From contig JAJDTQ010000275.1 of NCBI GenBank assembly GCA_022827045.1, positions 1-47,282 of the forward strand: DNA of 47,282 nucleotides, in the 5' to 3' direction. Positions 18,864 to 27,622 of the stretch are shown in pieces; position 1 is the first letter of the stretch; each line of letters opens with the position of its first letter. The translations under genes and the position numbers were made by a program. Source of the DNA: Candidatus Binatia bacterium (GTDB lineage: Bacteria; Desulfobacterota_B; Binatia; UBA9968; JAJDTQ01). The notes below the pieces were generated by a model. The model was not told the DNA's origin. It saw only the letters and a list, made by a program, of their open reading frames with translations, and did not search any database.

Positions 18864-19154
18864 ATGGCTCGTTCGATCAAGAAGGGTCCTTTCGTGGACG
18901 ACCACCTGATGCGCAAGATCGAGGAAATGAACCGGTCCCAGGCGCGCAGGGTGGTCAAGACATGGTCCCGGCGTTCCACCATCACCCCGGACATGATCGG
19001 CCACACCATCGCGGTGCACAACGGGCGCAAGTTCCTGCCGGTGTTCGTCACCGAGAACATGGTGGGCCACAAGCTCGGAGAGTTCTCGCCCACGCGCACG
19101 TTTCACGGCCACGCCGGAGACCGCAGGGGCGACGCCAGGGGCGTCAGGAGATAG
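18864..19154 (+). CDS. rpsS: 30S ribosomal protein S19
   Basis: A 96-residue S19 of the 30S head, partner of S13. It begins [15 protein letters not shown] and contains [13 protein letters not shown]. The ATG at 18864 lies two bases after the rplB stop, with the ribosome-binding site inside rplB. Confidence 0.97.
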   Translation: MARSIKKGPFVDDHLMRKIEEMNRSQARRVVKTWSRRSTITPDMIGHTIAVHNGRKFLPVFVTENMVGHKLGEFSPTRTFHGHAGDRRGDARGVRR

Positions 19155-19157
19155 GGT

Positions 19158-19493
19158 ATGGAGGCGCGCGCGGTTACGAAGTTCGCACGGGTCTCGCCGC
19201 GCAAGATGAGGCTCGTGGTGGACCAGGTGAGGGGCCGGTCGGTGGAGGACGCGCTGACGATCCTCAAGTTCGTCCCCAAGGGCTGCGCCGGCATCGTCGC
19301 CAAGACCCTTCGGTCGGCGGTGGCCAACGCCGAGAACACCCAGAGCGTGGACGTGGACCTCTTGTACGTTAAAGCGGCCGAGGTCGGCCAGGCGGGGATG
19401 TGGAAACGGTTCATGCCGCGCGGGATGGGCCGCGCCAACCGTATCCGCAAACGCCTCAGTCATCTGACCGTTGTGGTTGACGAAAGGGCCTAG
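19158..19493 (+). CDS. rplV: 50S ribosomal protein L22
   Basis: A 111-residue L22 whose beta-hairpin reaches the exit tunnel. Typical segments are RVSPRKMRLVVDQVRG and the hairpin tip near WKRFMPRGMGRANRI. The last G of its TAG stop is also the first base of a palindromic repeat that fills the gap to rpsC. Confidence 0.97.
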   Translation: MEARAVTKFARVSPRKMRLVVDQVRGRSVEDALTILKFVPKGCAGIVAKTLRSAVANAENTQSVDVDLLYVKAAEVGQAGMWKRFMPRGMGRANRIRKRLSHLTVVVDERA

Positions 19494-19550
19494 GCCCTCA
19501 CCCGGCCTTCGGCCACCCTCTCCCAGAGGGAGAGGGGTTGTGTTTGACTG
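19493..19550 (-). repeat. GC-rich double-hairpin repeat, unit 1 (reverse orientation)
   Basis: A core of 45 bp (19493-19537) plus a 13-bp flank matches the reverse complement of the unit at 27549-27607. Read on the minus strand, the core is CCCTCTCCC-TCT-GGGAGAGGG (9-bp stem, 3-base loop) followed by GGCC-GAA-GGCC. It starts on the last base of the rplV stop. The rpsC ribosome-binding site AGGATAGGA (about 19553-19561) lies just outside it. This is the only simple unit inverted relative to transcription. Confidence 0.9.
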
Positions 19551-19568
19551 TTAGGATAGGACACCAAG

Positions 19569-20231
19569 ATGGGACAGAAGACGCACCCCAAGGTTTTCCG
19601 CATGCGCGTGATCGAGTCGTGGGACTCGAAGTGGTACGCGGGAAACGACTACCCGGAACTGCTGCACGAGGACCTCAAGATCAAGGGCTTCCTCAAGGGG
19701 CGGCTTCATCACGCGGGCATTTCCAAGATCGAGATCGAGCGCGCCACCAACAAGGCCAAGATCAACATCCACACGGCGCGTCCCGGCATCGTCATCGGCA
19801 AGAAGGGCGCGGAGATCGAGAAGCTCAAGGAGGAGTTGGGGAAGCTGTCCTCGCGGGAAGTCTTCATCAACATCCACGAGGTGAGAAGGCCCGACCTCGA
19901 CGCCCAACTGGTGGCGGAGAACGTCGCCCTCCAGCTCGAACGGCGCGTGGCTTTCCGCCGGGCCATGAAGGAGAGCGTTTCCCGGGCGCTGCGCATGGGC
20001 GCTCAGGGTATCCGGATCCAGTGCGGCGGCCGGCTCGGAGGCCAGGAGATCGCGCGCACGGAATGGTACCGGGAAGGACGGGTGCCGCTGCACACGTTGC
20101 GGGCGGACGTCAGCTACGGCCTGGCGGAGGCCAAGACGACCTACGGCGTCATCGGCGTCAAGGCGTGGATTTTCCGGGGTGAGATCCTGACCAAGCAGGA
20201 AGAGCAGCAGAAGGCCTCGCTGGGGCTGTAA
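19569..20231 (+). CDS. rpsC: 30S ribosomal protein S3
   Basis: A 220-residue S3 at the mRNA entry channel. The KH-domain motif [15 protein letters not shown] is at about residues 76-90, and the C-terminal domain has [14 protein letters not shown] 75-bp gap separates it from rplV, much longer than most gaps in this operon; it is filled mostly by the repeat unit described there. Confidence 0.98.
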   Translation: MGQKTHPKVFRMRVIESWDSKWYAGNDYPELLHEDLKIKGFLKGRLHHAGISKIEIERATNKAKINIHTARPGIVIGKKGAEIEKLKEELGKLSSREVFINIHEVRRPDLDAQLVAENVALQLERRVAFRRAMKESVSRALRMGAQGIRIQCGGRLGGQEIARTEWYREGRVPLHTLRADVSYGLAEAKTTYGVIGVKAWIFRGEILTKQEEQQKASLGL

Positions 20232-20250
20232 CCCATAGGCGGATCGAATC

Positions 20251-20655
20251 ATGCTCGAGCCAAGAAAAATCAAGTACCGCAAGGTGCAGAAGGGCCGCAG
20301 GGGCGGGTTTGCCGAGCGCGGTTCCAGTCTTTCCTTCGGCGATTACGGGCTGAAGTCCGTGGACCGGGGCTACATCACGGCGCGCCAGATCGAAGCCGCC
20401 CGGATCGCGCTCACCCGCTACCTGAAGCGGCACGGCAAGGTCTGGATCCGGGTCTTTCCGGACAAGCCCATCACCAAGAAACCCGCGGAAGTCCGCATGG
20501 GCAAGGGCAAGGGACCGCTGTATGCCTGGGTGGCGGTGGTCAAGCCGGGCAAGCTGCTGTTCGAGATGGAAGGGGTCCAGCGGGAAGCCGCCAAGGAAGC
20601 GTTCCGGCTCGCCTCGCGCAAGCTGGGTCTGGCCACCGTGTTCGTCGAGCGGTAG
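20251..20655 (+). CDS. rplP: 50S ribosomal protein L16
   Basis: A 134-residue L16 of the A-site side of the 50S subunit. It keeps [12 protein letters not shown] and the conserved loop [13 protein letters not shown] at about residues 82-94. Gap of 19 bp to rpsC and 13 bp to rpmC. Confidence 0.98.
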   Translation: MLEPRKIKYRKVQKGRRGGFAERGSSLSFGDYGLKSVDRGYITARQIEAARIALTRYLKRHGKVWIRVFPDKPITKKPAEVRMGKGKGPLYAWVAVVKPGKLLFEMEGVQREAAKEAFRLASRKLGLATVFVER

Positions 20656-20668
20656 GCGGGGGTTCTCG

Positions 20669-20902
20669 ATGCGAGCGAAGGAATTGCGGGACCTGAGTCC
20701 GGACGAGCTGCGGCAAAAGCGCACGGAGTTCAAGGAGCAGCTCTTTCATCTGACCCTGCGCCGCGCCACGGGCCAGCTCGAAAGCCCGATGAAGCTGCGG
20801 CAGACGCGGCGCGACGTGGCCCGGGTGGCGACGGTCCTCGGCGAGCAACGCCGCGCCGCCGAAAAGGAACAGAAGAAAGAGCGAGAAGGCGACCATGAGT
20901 GA
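20669..20902 (+). CDS. rpmC: 50S ribosomal protein L29
   Basis: A 77-residue L29 near the tunnel exit. The N-terminal half ([17 protein letters not shown]) is typical; the C terminus carries an extra charged tail rich in E, K and R, making it slightly longer than usual. The ATG at 20669 was chosen over upstream starts inside rplP. Its last 8 bases overlap rpsQ, implying coupled translation. Confidence 0.95.
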   Translation: MRAKELRDLSPDELRQKRTEFKEQLFHLTLRRATGQLESPMKLRQTRRDVARVATVLGEQRRAAEKEQKKEREGDHE

Positions 20903-21188
20903 GCGCGGTGTCACGAAGCAGCGTGAGGGTGTGGTCCGGACCAACCGGATGGCCAAGACCGTCGTGGTGGAGCTGGAACGCATCATCCTTCACGCGCGGT
21001 ACAAGAAATATCTCAGGCGGCGGACCAAGGTGAAGGCCCACGACGAACGCAACGAGTGCCAGGTGGGCGACCGCGTCGTCATCGTCGAGTGCCGCCCTTT
21101 GAGCCGGCAGAAGCGGTGGCGCGTGAGCCGCATCCTGAACCGCCCCGCCGGGGGCGAGACGGCCGCTTCGCAGAGCGCAGAGGTTTAG
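20895..21188 (+). CDS. rpsQ: 30S ribosomal protein S17
   Basis: A 97-residue S17, a primary 16S rRNA binder. It shows [20 protein letters not shown] and [17 protein letters not shown]. The ATG at 20895 lies inside the end of rpmC. The C-terminal 15 residues after RVSRILNRP are a weakly conserved tail. rplN starts 4 bp later. Confidence 0.97.
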   Translation: MSERGVTKQREGVVRTNRMAKTVVVELERIILHARYKKYLRRRTKVKAHDERNECQVGDRVVIVECRPLSRQKRWRVSRILNRPAGGETAASQSAEV

Positions 21189-21192
21189 TGCG

Positions 21193-21561
21193 ATGATACA
21201 AGTGGGGACGGTGCTGGACGTGGCGGACAATTCCGGCGCCAGGAGAGTCCGGTGCATCAAGGTGCTGGGAGGGACGAGGCGCAAGTACGCCTCGGTCGGC
21301 GACATCATCGTCGTGTCCGTCAAGGAGGCGATGCCCAACTCCAAGGTGCCCAAGGGCGAGGTGGTCAGGGCCGTGGTGGTGCGCACCGCCAAGGAGCTGA
21401 GCCGGGTGGACGGCTCGTACATCCGCTTCGACAACAACTCGGCGGTCTTGATCGACAACCAGAAGGAGCCCGTGGGCACGCGTATCTTCGGCCCGGTGGC
21501 GCGTGAGCTGAGGGCGAAACGGTTCATGAAGATCGTTTCGCTGGCACCGGAGGTTCTCTAG
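21193..21561 (+). CDS. rplN: 50S ribosomal protein L14 (stop codon partly supplied by a MITE)
   Basis: A 122-residue L14 at the subunit interface. It starts [17 protein letters not shown] and ends with the conserved [10 protein letters not shown], so nothing is lost. Its TAG stop consists of the TA target duplication (21559-21560) plus the first base G of the inserted element. Without the element the codon would read TAA. A GGAGG at 21549-21553, inside the last codons, is well placed as the original ribosome-binding site of rplX. Confidence 0.97.
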   Translation: MIQVGTVLDVADNSGARRVRCIKVLGGTRRKYASVGDIIVVSVKEAMPNSKVPKGEVVRAVVVRTAKELSRVDGSYIRFDNNSAVLIDNQKEPVGTRIFGPVARELRAKRFMKIVSLAPEVL

Positions 21562-21719
21562 TGTCCTGCCTCACGAACAAGTCTGCGCAGATGCGCAGGA
21601 TTTCTTGTCGTCGGCAAGGCGCGACGACGAGCAGTGGCCGGCACCACGCGAGGAGGAGCAACGCAGCCGACGGCAAGAAGGACAAGCAGATGCGTAGACT
21701 TGTTCGTGAGGCAGGACAC
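21561..21719. mobile_element. 159-bp MITE inserted between rplN and rplX
   Basis: Perfect 24-bp terminal inverted repeats (21561-21584 beginning GTGTCCTGCCTCACG, and 21696-21719) are flanked by a TA duplication at 21559-21560 and 21720-21721. The inverted similarity continues imperfectly inward for about 30 bp more on each side (for example CTTGTCGTCGGC against CTTGCCGTCGGC), so the whole element can fold as a long hairpin. It encodes no protein. TA duplication and terminal repeats of this kind fit a non-autonomous relative of IS630/Tc1-mariner transposons; no parent transposase is in the window. Confidence 0.88.
21713..21716 (+). promoter_or_regulatory. Replacement ribosome-binding site for rplX provided by the MITE end
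   Basis: AGGA at 21713-21716 lies in the right terminal repeat, 7 bases before the rplX ATG. The native candidate GGAGG (21549-21553) is now about 170 bases away; in the reconstructed empty site it would sit 9 bases before the ATG. That translation now uses the element-borne AGGA is inference from spacing. Confidence 0.6.
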
Positions 21720-21723
21720 TAAT

Positions 21724-22035
21724 ATGTTCGTCCGCAAAGAAGACACCGTGATGGTGGTGGCCGGGAAGGAGCGCGGCAAGACCGGCAAGGTCATCAAGGT
21801 GGTGCCGAAGAAAAGCCGCGTGTTCATCGAGCGGGTGAACCTCGTCAAGCGCCATTCCAAGCCCCGCAGCGCGCAGCAGCCCGGAGGGATCGTGGAGAAG
21901 GAGGCTTCGATCCACGTCTCCAACATCATGATCATGTGCGATTTCTGCAATGCTCCGGTGCGGGTCGGACACAAGGTTCTCGAAGATGGAGAGAAGGTAC
22001 GCGTATGCCGGCGTTGCGGCCAGGGGATCGGCTGA
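21724..22035 (+). CDS. rplX: 50S ribosomal protein L24 (with two CxxC pairs)
   Basis: A 103-residue L24, an assembly initiator. The KOW segment VMVVAGKERGKTGKVIKVV is at about 9-27. The C-terminal half carries C72/C75 and C95/C98, a potential zinc knuckle seen in some but not all L24 proteins. The ATG at 21724 is the first codon after the MITE; in-frame starts inside the MITE were discarded because they would add a non-homologous N terminus. Confidence 0.96.
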   Translation: MFVRKEDTVMVVAGKERGKTGKVIKVVPKKSRVFIERVNLVKRHSKPRSAQQPGGIVEKEASIHVSNIMIMCDFCNAPVRVGHKVLEDGEKVRVCRRCGQGIG

Positions 22036-22070
22036 CCCGGTAGGGCCGGCGCGCCAGGTGGAATTGAACG

Positions 22071-22631
22071 ATGGTCAGGCTTGAGCAGAAATACCATGAA
22101 ACGATCGTGCCCGCGATGATGGAGCAGTTCGCGTACGGCAACAGGTTCCAGGTGCCGCGGTTGAGGAACGTCTCCATCAACGTCTGCGTCGGCGAGGCGG
22201 TGCAGAACGCCAAGCTTCTGGATGCGGCGGTGGCGGAGCTGGGCGCCATCAGCGGCCAGCGTCCCGTGGTCACCCGGGCGCGGAAGGACATCTCCAACTT
22301 CAAGCTCCGCCGCGGCAACCCCATCGGCTGCATGGTGACACTGCGGCGCGCGCGCATGTACGAGTTCCTGGATCGTCTGATACAGGTGGCCCTTCCCCAG
22401 GTGAGGGACTTCAAGGGCATCTCGGACCGGTCCTTTGACGGCTGTGGCAACTATTCGCTGGGGATCCGCGAGCAGATCATCTTTCCGGAAGTGAGAGCGG
22501 AGTCGGTGGAACGGCTTCACGGGCTGACGGTGTCCATCGTGACCACGGCCCAGTCCGACGAGGAAGGCAGGGCCTTGCTCAAGCATCTCGGGATGCCGTT
22601 CATCGGCGACGGGGGTACTACAAGTGGCTAA
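22071..22631 (+). CDS. rplE: 50S ribosomal protein L5
   Basis: A 186-residue L5, the 5S rRNA and P-tRNA binding protein. It shows [13 protein letters not shown] and [19 protein letters not shown]. The C terminus is a few residues longer than the E. coli form, ending in a Gly/Thr-rich tail that runs into rpsN. Its last 8 bases overlap the rpsN start. Confidence 0.97.
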   Translation: MVRLEQKYHETIVPAMMEQFAYGNRFQVPRLRNVSINVCVGEAVQNAKLLDAAVAELGAISGQRPVVTRARKDISNFKLRRGNPIGCMVTLRRARMYEFLDRLIQVALPQVRDFKGISDRSFDGCGNYSLGIREQIIFPEVRAESVERLHGLTVSIVTTAQSDEEGRALLKHLGMPFIGDGGTTSG

Positions 22632-22809
22632 GAAGTGTCTGCGCATCAAGGCGGAAAGAACGCCGAAGTTCAAGGTCCGTCAATACAACCGCTGTCCGAT
22701 TTGCGGCAGGGCCAGGGCCTTTTACCGGCGATTCCGCATGTGCAGGATCTGCCTCCGGCTGTACGCGCGCCGGGGAGAGATCCCCGGAGTCATCAAGGCG
22801 AGTTGGTAG
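22624..22809 (+). CDS. rpsN: 30S ribosomal protein S14 type Z (zinc-binding)
   Basis: A 61-residue short S14 with the zinc ribbon C24, C27, C40, C43, typical of the C+ type. It starts at GTG 22624 inside the end of rplE, giving [20 protein letters not shown], which matches the family; the overlap suggests coupled translation. Confidence 0.96.
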   Translation: MAKKCLRIKAERTPKFKVRQYNRCPICGRARAFYRRFRMCRICLRLYARRGEIPGVIKASW

Positions 22810-22823
22810 AGGCGGGGGTTCGT

Positions 22824-23228
22824 ATGAGCATGACCGACCCGATCGCGGACTTGCTGACCCGGATGCGCAACGGCGGGATGGCGAAGCACGAAACCGTGGA
22901 CGTACCCTGGTCCCGGCTGAAGGAAGACATCATGAAGGTGCTGGTGGAGGAGGGATACGTGCGGCAGATCCGGCGCATCCCGGTCGAAGGCCAAGTGCAG
23001 GATACGTTGCGTATCTATCTGAAGTACGACCGGAACCGTCAACCGGTGTTGAGCGAATTGAAGCGGGTGAGCCGCCCGGGGCGGCGCGTCTATCTCGGCT
23101 ACAAGGATATTCAACCGGTCCGCAAGGGCCTGGGAACCCACATCCTGTCCACGCCCAAGGGCATTGTCGTGGACCGGGAGGCGGTCAAGGCCAAGGTCGG
23201 CGGCGAGCTGCTGTGCTCGGTCAGCTAG
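22824..23228 (+). CDS. rpsH: 30S ribosomal protein S8
   Basis: A 134-residue S8, a central-domain assembly protein and, in E. coli, the repressor of the spc operon. The N terminus MTDPIADLLTRMRNG is typical; the first ATG (22824) adds two residues before the second ATG (22830), and either may be used. GGCGGGGG lies just upstream. A repeat unit begins at the base after the stop. Confidence 0.96.
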   Translation: MSMTDPIADLLTRMRNGGMAKHETVDVPWSRLKEDIMKVLVEEGYVRQIRRIPVEGQVQDTLRIYLKYDRNRQPVLSELKRVSRPGRRVYLGYKDIQPVRKGLGTHILSTPKGIVVDREAVKAKVGGELLCSVS

Positions 23229-23300
23229 GAGTCTGCCCGAGGAGTCAAATTCAACCCCCTCTCCCTCTGGGAGAGGGTGGCCGAAGGCCGGGTGAGGGCC
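23229..23300 (+). repeat. GC-rich double-hairpin repeat, unit 2
   Basis: The unit begins directly after the rpsH TAG with GAGTCTGCCCGAG, then a 45-bp core at 23256-23300 with the 9-bp stem and the GGCC-GAA-GGCC hairpin. It matches unit 3 over almost the full 72 bp. The rplF ribosome-binding site AGGTGG (23305-23310) follows 4 bases after its end. A short tandem TGTCACG repeat spans the rplF start. Confidence 0.9.
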
Positions 23301-23316
23301 CGGCAGGTGGTGTCAC

Positions 23317-23865
23317 GTGTCACGTGTAGGAAAAATGCCGATCGTCGTGCCCGGAAGCGTCAAGATCGCCTTCGAGGGCGCCGAGATACGGGTCCAGGGC
23401 CCCAAGGGGACGTTGTCTCACAACATCCCGGAGGGCATCGAGGTGGACGTGGACGGCGGCACGCTCCAGGTGCGCCGGGCGGACGAGACCAAGGCGCTCA
23501 AGTCGCTGCACGGGCTCACCCGCAAGCTCCTGGCGAACATGGTCGAGGGTGTCAGCGAGGGCTTCAAGAGGGTGCTGGAGATCAACGGCGTGGGTTACCG
23601 GGCGGAGCTGAAGGACGAGTCGCTGCACCTGACCTTGGGGTTCTCCCATCCCATCGTGTTCCCGCTGCCCGCGGGCGTGTCGGCGTCGGTCGAACGGCAG
23701 ACGGTGATCACCCTCGAGTCCCATGACAGGCAGGTGCTGGGCCAGGCGGCTGCCGAGGTGCGCGGCTTCCGTCCGCCGGAGCCCTACAAGGGCAAGGGGA
23801 TCCGCTATCAGGGCGAGATGGTCCAGCGCAAGGCGGGCAAGGCCATGGGCGGCGGCGCCGGTTGA
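23317..23865 (+). CDS. rplF: 50S ribosomal protein L6
   Basis: A 182-residue L6 near the sarcin-ricin loop. The GTG start at 23317 yields [12 protein letters not shown], which matches the family consensus, whereas the later ATG (23335) would remove it. The C-terminal motif [11 protein letters not shown] is at about residues 155-165. Gap to rpsH is 88 bp, filled by a repeat unit. Confidence 0.97.
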   Translation: MSRVGKMPIVVPGSVKIAFEGAEIRVQGPKGTLSHNIPEGIEVDVDGGTLQVRRADETKALKSLHGLTRKLLANMVEGVSEGFKRVLEINGVGYRAELKDESLHLTLGFSHPIVFPLPAGVSASVERQTVITLESHDRQVLGQAAAEVRGFRPPEPYKGKGIRYQGEMVQRKAGKAMGGGAG

Positions 23866-23888
23866 GCGAACGGGATCGGGTAAAAGCG

Positions 23889-24251
23889 ATGTTGACGAGC
23901 AAGAAGGTTCTGAGCCGCAAACGGCGGCAGCGAAGCGTGCGGAAGCGCATCACCGGGAGCGACGCCTGTCCCCGGCTTTGCGTGTATCGCAGTTCGAAGC
24001 ACATCTACGCACAAGTGATCTCCGACGAGCGCGGGGTGACGCTGTTGAGCGCGTCGACGCTGTCGAAGGAAGCCGCGGGCTCCGAGGAAAGCAAGGGGGT
24101 CGAGGCGGCCAAGGAGGTCGGGCTCCGGATCGCGAAGCTGTGCCAGGACAAACAAATTTCTCGGGTCGTGTTCGACAGGAACGGCTTTCTCTTTCATGGA
24201 CGGGTAAAGGCACTGGCTGAGGCTGCACGGGAGGCCGGCCTCGTCTTCTGA
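23889..24251 (+). CDS. rplR: 50S ribosomal protein L18
   Basis: A 120-residue L18, which binds 5S rRNA with L5. ATG 23889 gives [20 protein letters not shown], the usual basic N terminus. A TTG at 23862 overlapping the rplF stop would add nine residues and cannot be excluded. The C terminus ([20 protein letters not shown]) is strongly conserved. Confidence 0.94.
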   Translation: MLTSKKVLSRKRRQRSVRKRITGSDACPRLCVYRSSKHIYAQVISDERGVTLLSASTLSKEAAGSEESKGVEAAKEVGLRIAKLCQDKQISRVVFDRNGFLFHGRVKALAEAAREAGLVF

Positions 24252-24264
24252 TTCGGGGGTTGTT

Positions 24265-24762
24265 TTGGAAAAGGTCGATCCGCAAGGCTTGGAGCTCAAG
24301 GAGAAGGTCATCCACATCAGCCGGGTGGCCAAGGTGGTCAAGGGTGGACGGCGCTTCAGTTTCAATGCGCTGGTGGTCGTGGGTGACGAGGCCTCCGTGG
24401 TCGGTTACGGGCTGGGCAAGGCCAACGAGGTGCCCGAGGCCATTCGCAAGGGCGTCGAGCACGCCAAGAAGACCCTGCTCCGGGTGCCGCTGGTGGACGA
24501 CAGCATCCCTTACGAAGTCATCGGTCGTTTCGGCGCGGGCCGTGTCCTGCTCAAGCCCGCGGCTCCCGGCACCGGGGTCATCGCCGGCGCCGGGGTCCGG
24601 GCCGTGGTGGAAGCGGCCGGCATTCCCAACGTCCTGAGCAAGTGCATCGGCTCCAACAATCCGCACAATCTCGTCAAGGCGACGTTCGAGGCCCTCAAGA
24701 GCCTCAAGTCCCCGGAGGAGGTGTCGGACCTGAGGGGCAAGCCGCTGGCGGAGATTCGATAA
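24265..24762 (+). CDS. rpsE: 30S ribosomal protein S5
   Basis: A 165-residue S5, involved in mRNA helicase activity and accuracy. The dsRBD-like part has [17 protein letters not shown], followed by the [18 protein letters not shown] loop. The start is TTG 24265, with CGGGGG upstream, since no ATG or GTG fits the N terminus. Its TAA overlaps the rplO ATG by one base, which leaves no space for rpmD. Confidence 0.95.
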   Translation: MEKVDPQGLELKEKVIHISRVAKVVKGGRRFSFNALVVVGDEASVVGYGLGKANEVPEAIRKGVEHAKKTLLRVPLVDDSIPYEVIGRFGAGRVLLKPAAPGTGVIAGAGVRAVVEAAGIPNVLSKCIGSNNPHNLVKATFEALKSLKSPEEVSDLRGKPLAEIR

Positions 24763-25196
24763 TGGATCTGGGTGATCTGCGCCCCGCCAAAGGGGACAAG
24801 CATTCGAAGAAGCGCGTGGGCCGGGGCATGGCTTCCGGGACCGGCAAGACCAGCGGCCGCGGCCACAAGGGCCAGGGGGCCCGCGCCGGAGGCGGGGTGA
24901 GGCCGGGTTTCGAGGGCGGCCAGATGCCGCTGACCCGGCGGGTCCCCAAGCGGGGGTTCCACAACCCCTTCCGGAAGACATACACGCCGGTGAACCTGGA
25001 CAGCCTCGGGCGCTTCGAGGCGGGTCAGGAGATCTCGCCGGAATTGTTGCGGGAGACGGGCCTGGCCGGTCGCGGACTGGTGAAGATACTGGGCCGCGGG
25101 GAGCTGGACAAACCGCTCATGGTAAAGGCCCACGGCTTTTCCCGAAGCGCGAGGCAGAAGATCGAGGCGGCGGGAGGCCGGGCCGAAGTCGTTTGA
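24762..25196 (+). CDS. rplO: 50S ribosomal protein L15
   Basis: A 144-residue L15, a late assembly protein. The glycine-rich N terminus ([21 protein letters not shown]) and [18 protein letters not shown] are typical. It begins on the last base of the rpsE stop. The place normally held by rpmD (L30), between rpsE and rplO, does not exist here. Confidence 0.96.
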   Translation: MDLGDLRPAKGDKHSKKRVGRGMASGTGKTSGRGHKGQGARAGGGVRPGFEGGQMPLTRRVPKRGFHNPFRKTYTPVNLDSLGRFEAGQEISPELLRETGLAGRGLVKILGRGELDKPLMVKAHGFSRSARQKIEAAGGRAEVV

Positions 25197-25197
25197 C

Positions 25198-26508
25198 ATG
25201 CTTGAGGGTTTTCAAAGCGCTGGCCGCATTCCCGAGCTGAGGCGACGCATCCTGTTCACCTTGGCGATGCTGGCCGTATATCGCGTCGGCGTCGCCATCC
25301 CGACTCCCGGGATCGATCGCGAGGGGCTGGCGGCGTTCTTCGCCCAGGTCGAGGGCACGATCTTCGGGCTCTTCAACCTGTTCTCGGGCGGCGCGCTGGA
25401 GCAGTTCTCGGTGTTCTCGCTGGGCATCATGCCCTACATCAGCGCCTCCATCATCCTGCAGCTTCTGACGGTGGTCTTTCCCTACCTGGAACGGCTTTCG
25501 AAGGAAGGGGACGTCGGGCGCAAGAAGATCACGCAGTACACGCGCTACGGCACCATCGTGCTTTCCGTCATTCAGGGCCTGATGATCAGCTTCGGCCTGG
25601 AAGGCACCCGGGGGCCCAACGGCGAGGCCATCGTGCTGGAACCCGGCTGGAACTTCCGCCTGATGACGGTGCTGACGTTGACCTCGGGAACGGCGTTCAT
25701 CATGTGGCTGGGCGAGCAGGTCACGGAGAGGGGAATCGGCAACGGCATCTCCCTGATCATATTCGCCGGAATCGTCGCGGCCCTGCCGTCGGCGGTGACC
25801 TCGACGTTTCAGTTCGTCCGCGAAGGCGAGCTCAGCATCTTCTTCGTGGTGCTCCTGGTCCTGTTCGTGGTGCTGGTGGTGGGCGTGATCATCTTCATGG
25901 AACGGGGACAGCGGCGAATACCGGTTCAGTATGCCAAGCGCGTGGTGGGACGCAGGATGTACGGCGGACAGACGTCGCATCTGCCTCTCAAGATCAACAC
26001 CTCCGGGGTGATCCCGGTGATCTTCGCATCATCGGTGCTGATCTTCCCGGCCACCGTGGCGCAGTTCGTCCAGAACCCCTGGGCGCAGGCGTTGGCGGGC
26101 TCCATGGCGCCGGGGCAGTGGCTGCACGACCTGCTTTACATCGGCCTGATCATGTTCTTCTGCTTCTTCTATACCGCCATCGTGTTCAATCCGGTGGACG
26201 TGGCCGAGAACATGCGCAAGTACGGCGGATACGTGCCCGGCATTCGCCCGGGCAAGAGGACGTCGGAGTTCATCGACAGGGTGCTGTCGCGGCTTACCCT
26301 CGGCGGCGCCGTCTACCTGTCGTTGGTGGCGCTGTTGCCGACGATCCTGATCTCGCAGTTCAACGTTCCGTTCTTCTTCGGCGGGACCGCCCTGCTGATC
26401 GTGGTGGGGGTGGCCCTCGACACGGTTTCACAGATGGAGACCCACATGATCTCCAGAAACTACGAGGGCTTCATGAGACGCGGACGCATCCGCGGCCGGA
26501 GAGGCTGA
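25198..26508 (+). CDS. secY: Preprotein translocase subunit SecY
   Basis: A 436-residue, ten-span channel subunit of SecYEG in the inner membrane. It shows [12 protein letters not shown] at about residues 22-33, [34 protein letters not shown] and the cytoplasmic loop with the [18 protein letters not shown] segment. It starts one base after the rplO stop. adk does not follow; a small open frame then map does. Confidence 0.98.
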   Translation: MLEGFQSAGRIPELRRRILFTLAMLAVYRVGVAIPTPGIDREGLAAFFAQVEGTIFGLFNLFSGGALEQFSVFSLGIMPYISASIILQLLTVVFPYLERLSKEGDVGRKKITQYTRYGTIVLSVIQGLMISFGLEGTRGPNGEAIVLEPGWNFRLMTVLTLTSGTAFIMWLGEQVTERGIGNGISLIIFAGIVAALPSAVTSTFQFVREGELSIFFVVLLVLFVVLVVGVIIFMERGQRRIPVQYAKRVVGRRMYGGQTSHLPLKINTSGVIPVIFASSVLIFPATVAQFVQNPWAQALAGSMAPGQWLHDLLYIGLIMFFCFFYTAIVFNPVDVAENMRKYGGYVPGIRPGKRTSEFIDRVLSRLTLGGAVYLSLVALLPTILISQFNVPFFFGGTALLIVVGVALDTVSQMETHMISRNYEGFMRRGRIRGRRG

Positions 26509-26586
26509 ATGAAACGCAGCACGCCCCGTACGGCATCCCGGGACCGGGTCCGTGCGGTGCTTGCAGGCAGGGTGATTCGCACATGA
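26509..26586 (+). CDS. Possible 25-residue peptide between secY and map
   Basis: An ATG directly after the secY TGA opens a frame of 25 codons (M-K-R-S-T-P-R-T-A-S-R-D-R..., strongly basic) whose TGA overlaps the map ATG (ATGA). I recognise no family. Its tight junctions on both sides would allow it to couple translation of secY and map, as a translated spacer. It may equally be chance; adk usually occupies this position, but no adk motif remains. Confidence 0.3.
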   Translation: MKRSTPRTASRDRVRAVLAGRVIRT

Positions 26587-27341
26587 TTTATCTCAAGTCC
26601 CGCGCCGAGATAGACACGATGCGCCGCGCGAGCGTCATCGTTGCAGAGGTGCTGCAAACGCTGAAGGAGACGGTGAAGCCGGGGATGACGACCCTGGACC
26701 TGGACGAGGTGGCCGAGCGGATGACCTACGAGAAGGGTGCGAAGCCCGCGTTCAAGGGTTATGGGGTTGCCGGCAGGGTCTTCAACCACAGCCTTTGCAC
26801 CTCGATCAACGAGGAGATCGTGCACGGGGTTCCCTCGGACCGGGTGCTCAAGGAAGGGGACATCCTCAGCATGGACTTCGGGGTGCTCTACGAGGGCTTC
26901 TACGGCGACTCGGCGGTGACGGTGGGGCTCGGGCAGGTGAGCGCCGAGGCCGAGCGTCTCATGCAGGTGACGGAGACGGCTCTGAACGAGGGCATCGAGA
27001 CCCTGCGGGAGGGCAACCGGCTTGGTGACCTGGGCAGCACCATCCAGGGCATCGCGGAACGGTCCGGCTATTCGGTGGTACGGGAATTCGTCGGTCACGG
27101 TATCGGCAAGAAGCTCCACGAGGAGCCCCCGGTACCCAACTACGGCGATGCCGGCAAGGGACAGCGGTTGCGGGCCGGCATGGTCCTGGCGGTCGAACCC
27201 ATGGTCAATGCCGGCAAGAAGGAAATCAGCATCCTGGAAGATGGCTGGACGGCGGTTACGCGGGACCGAAGTCTCGCGGCCCACTTCGAACACTCCATCG
27301 CCATCACCGCCGACGGGCCGTTCGTGTTGAGCCGGCTGTAG
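26583..27341 (+). CDS. map: Methionine aminopeptidase, type I
   Basis: A 252-residue metalloenzyme that removes the initiator methionine. The five metal ligands are visible in order: D in SMDFGV, D in YGDSAV, H in GHGIG, E in AVEPM and E in FEHSIAI; the His of VFNHSLC is also present. No N-terminal SH3-like extension. The location after secY is standard, but infA, which often follows, is absent. Confidence 0.97.
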   Translation: MIYLKSRAEIDTMRRASVIVAEVLQTLKETVKPGMTTLDLDEVAERMTYEKGAKPAFKGYGVAGRVFNHSLCTSINEEIVHGVPSDRVLKEGDILSMDFGVLYEGFYGDSAVTVGLGQVSAEAERLMQVTETALNEGIETLREGNRLGDLGSTIQGIAERSGYSVVREFVGHGIGKKLHEEPPVPNYGDAGKGQRLRAGMVLAVEPMVNAGKKEISILEDGWTAVTRDRSLAAHFEHSIAITADGPFVLSRL

Positions 27342-27343
27342 GC

Positions 27344-27392
27344 GTGTCCTGAGCGTGTCGAAGGGAGTGTTCCGAGCCGGTCGAAGGAGTCC
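27344..27392 (+). repeat. Short REP-like tandem between map and rpmJ
   Basis: TCCTGAGCGTGTCGAAGG at 27348-27365 is a version of a small palindrome-derived repeat (TCCTGAG..GTCGAAGG) seen in many GC-rich genomes; a degenerate second copy (TTCCGAGCCGGTCGAAGGAG) follows at once. It fills most of the 80-bp gap. It is unrelated in sequence to the larger double-hairpin repeats. Confidence 0.6.
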
Positions 27393-27421
27393 GTCTCACA
27401 GATCCTGGAACGAGGTCCGAA

Positions 27422-27535
27422 GTGAAAGTACGAGCATCGGTGAAGAAGATATGCAACATGTGCAAGATCGTTCGCAGAAACGGAGTCGTACGAGTCATCT
27501 GCGTAACGCGCAAGCACGCCCAGCGGCAGGGGTAG
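27422..27535 (+). CDS. rpmJ: 50S ribosomal protein L36 (zinc-binding)
   Basis: A 37-residue L36 with zinc ligands C11, C14, C27 and H32 and the typical [15 protein letters not shown] and TRKHAQRQG ends. It begins at GTG 27422, with GAGG (27412-27415) six bases upstream. Its position before rpsM is standard. A repeat unit begins directly after the stop. Confidence 0.95.
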   Translation: MKVRASVKKICNMCKIVRRNGVVRVICVTRKHAQRQG

Positions 27536-27607
27536 GAGTCTGTCCGAGTTAGTCAAACACAACCCCTCTCCCTCTGGGAGAGGGTGGCCGAAGGCCGGGT
27601 GAGGGCC
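27536..27607 (+). repeat. GC-rich double-hairpin repeat, unit 3
   Basis: A full-length unit: GAGTCTGTCCGAGTTAGTC leader, then the 45-bp core (27563-27607). It directly follows the rpmJ TAG. The rpsM ribosome-binding site GGAGGGA (27609-27615) begins 1 base after its end. It is the best reference copy for the family in this window. Confidence 0.9.
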
Positions 27608-27622
27608 CGGAGGGAGCGATTC

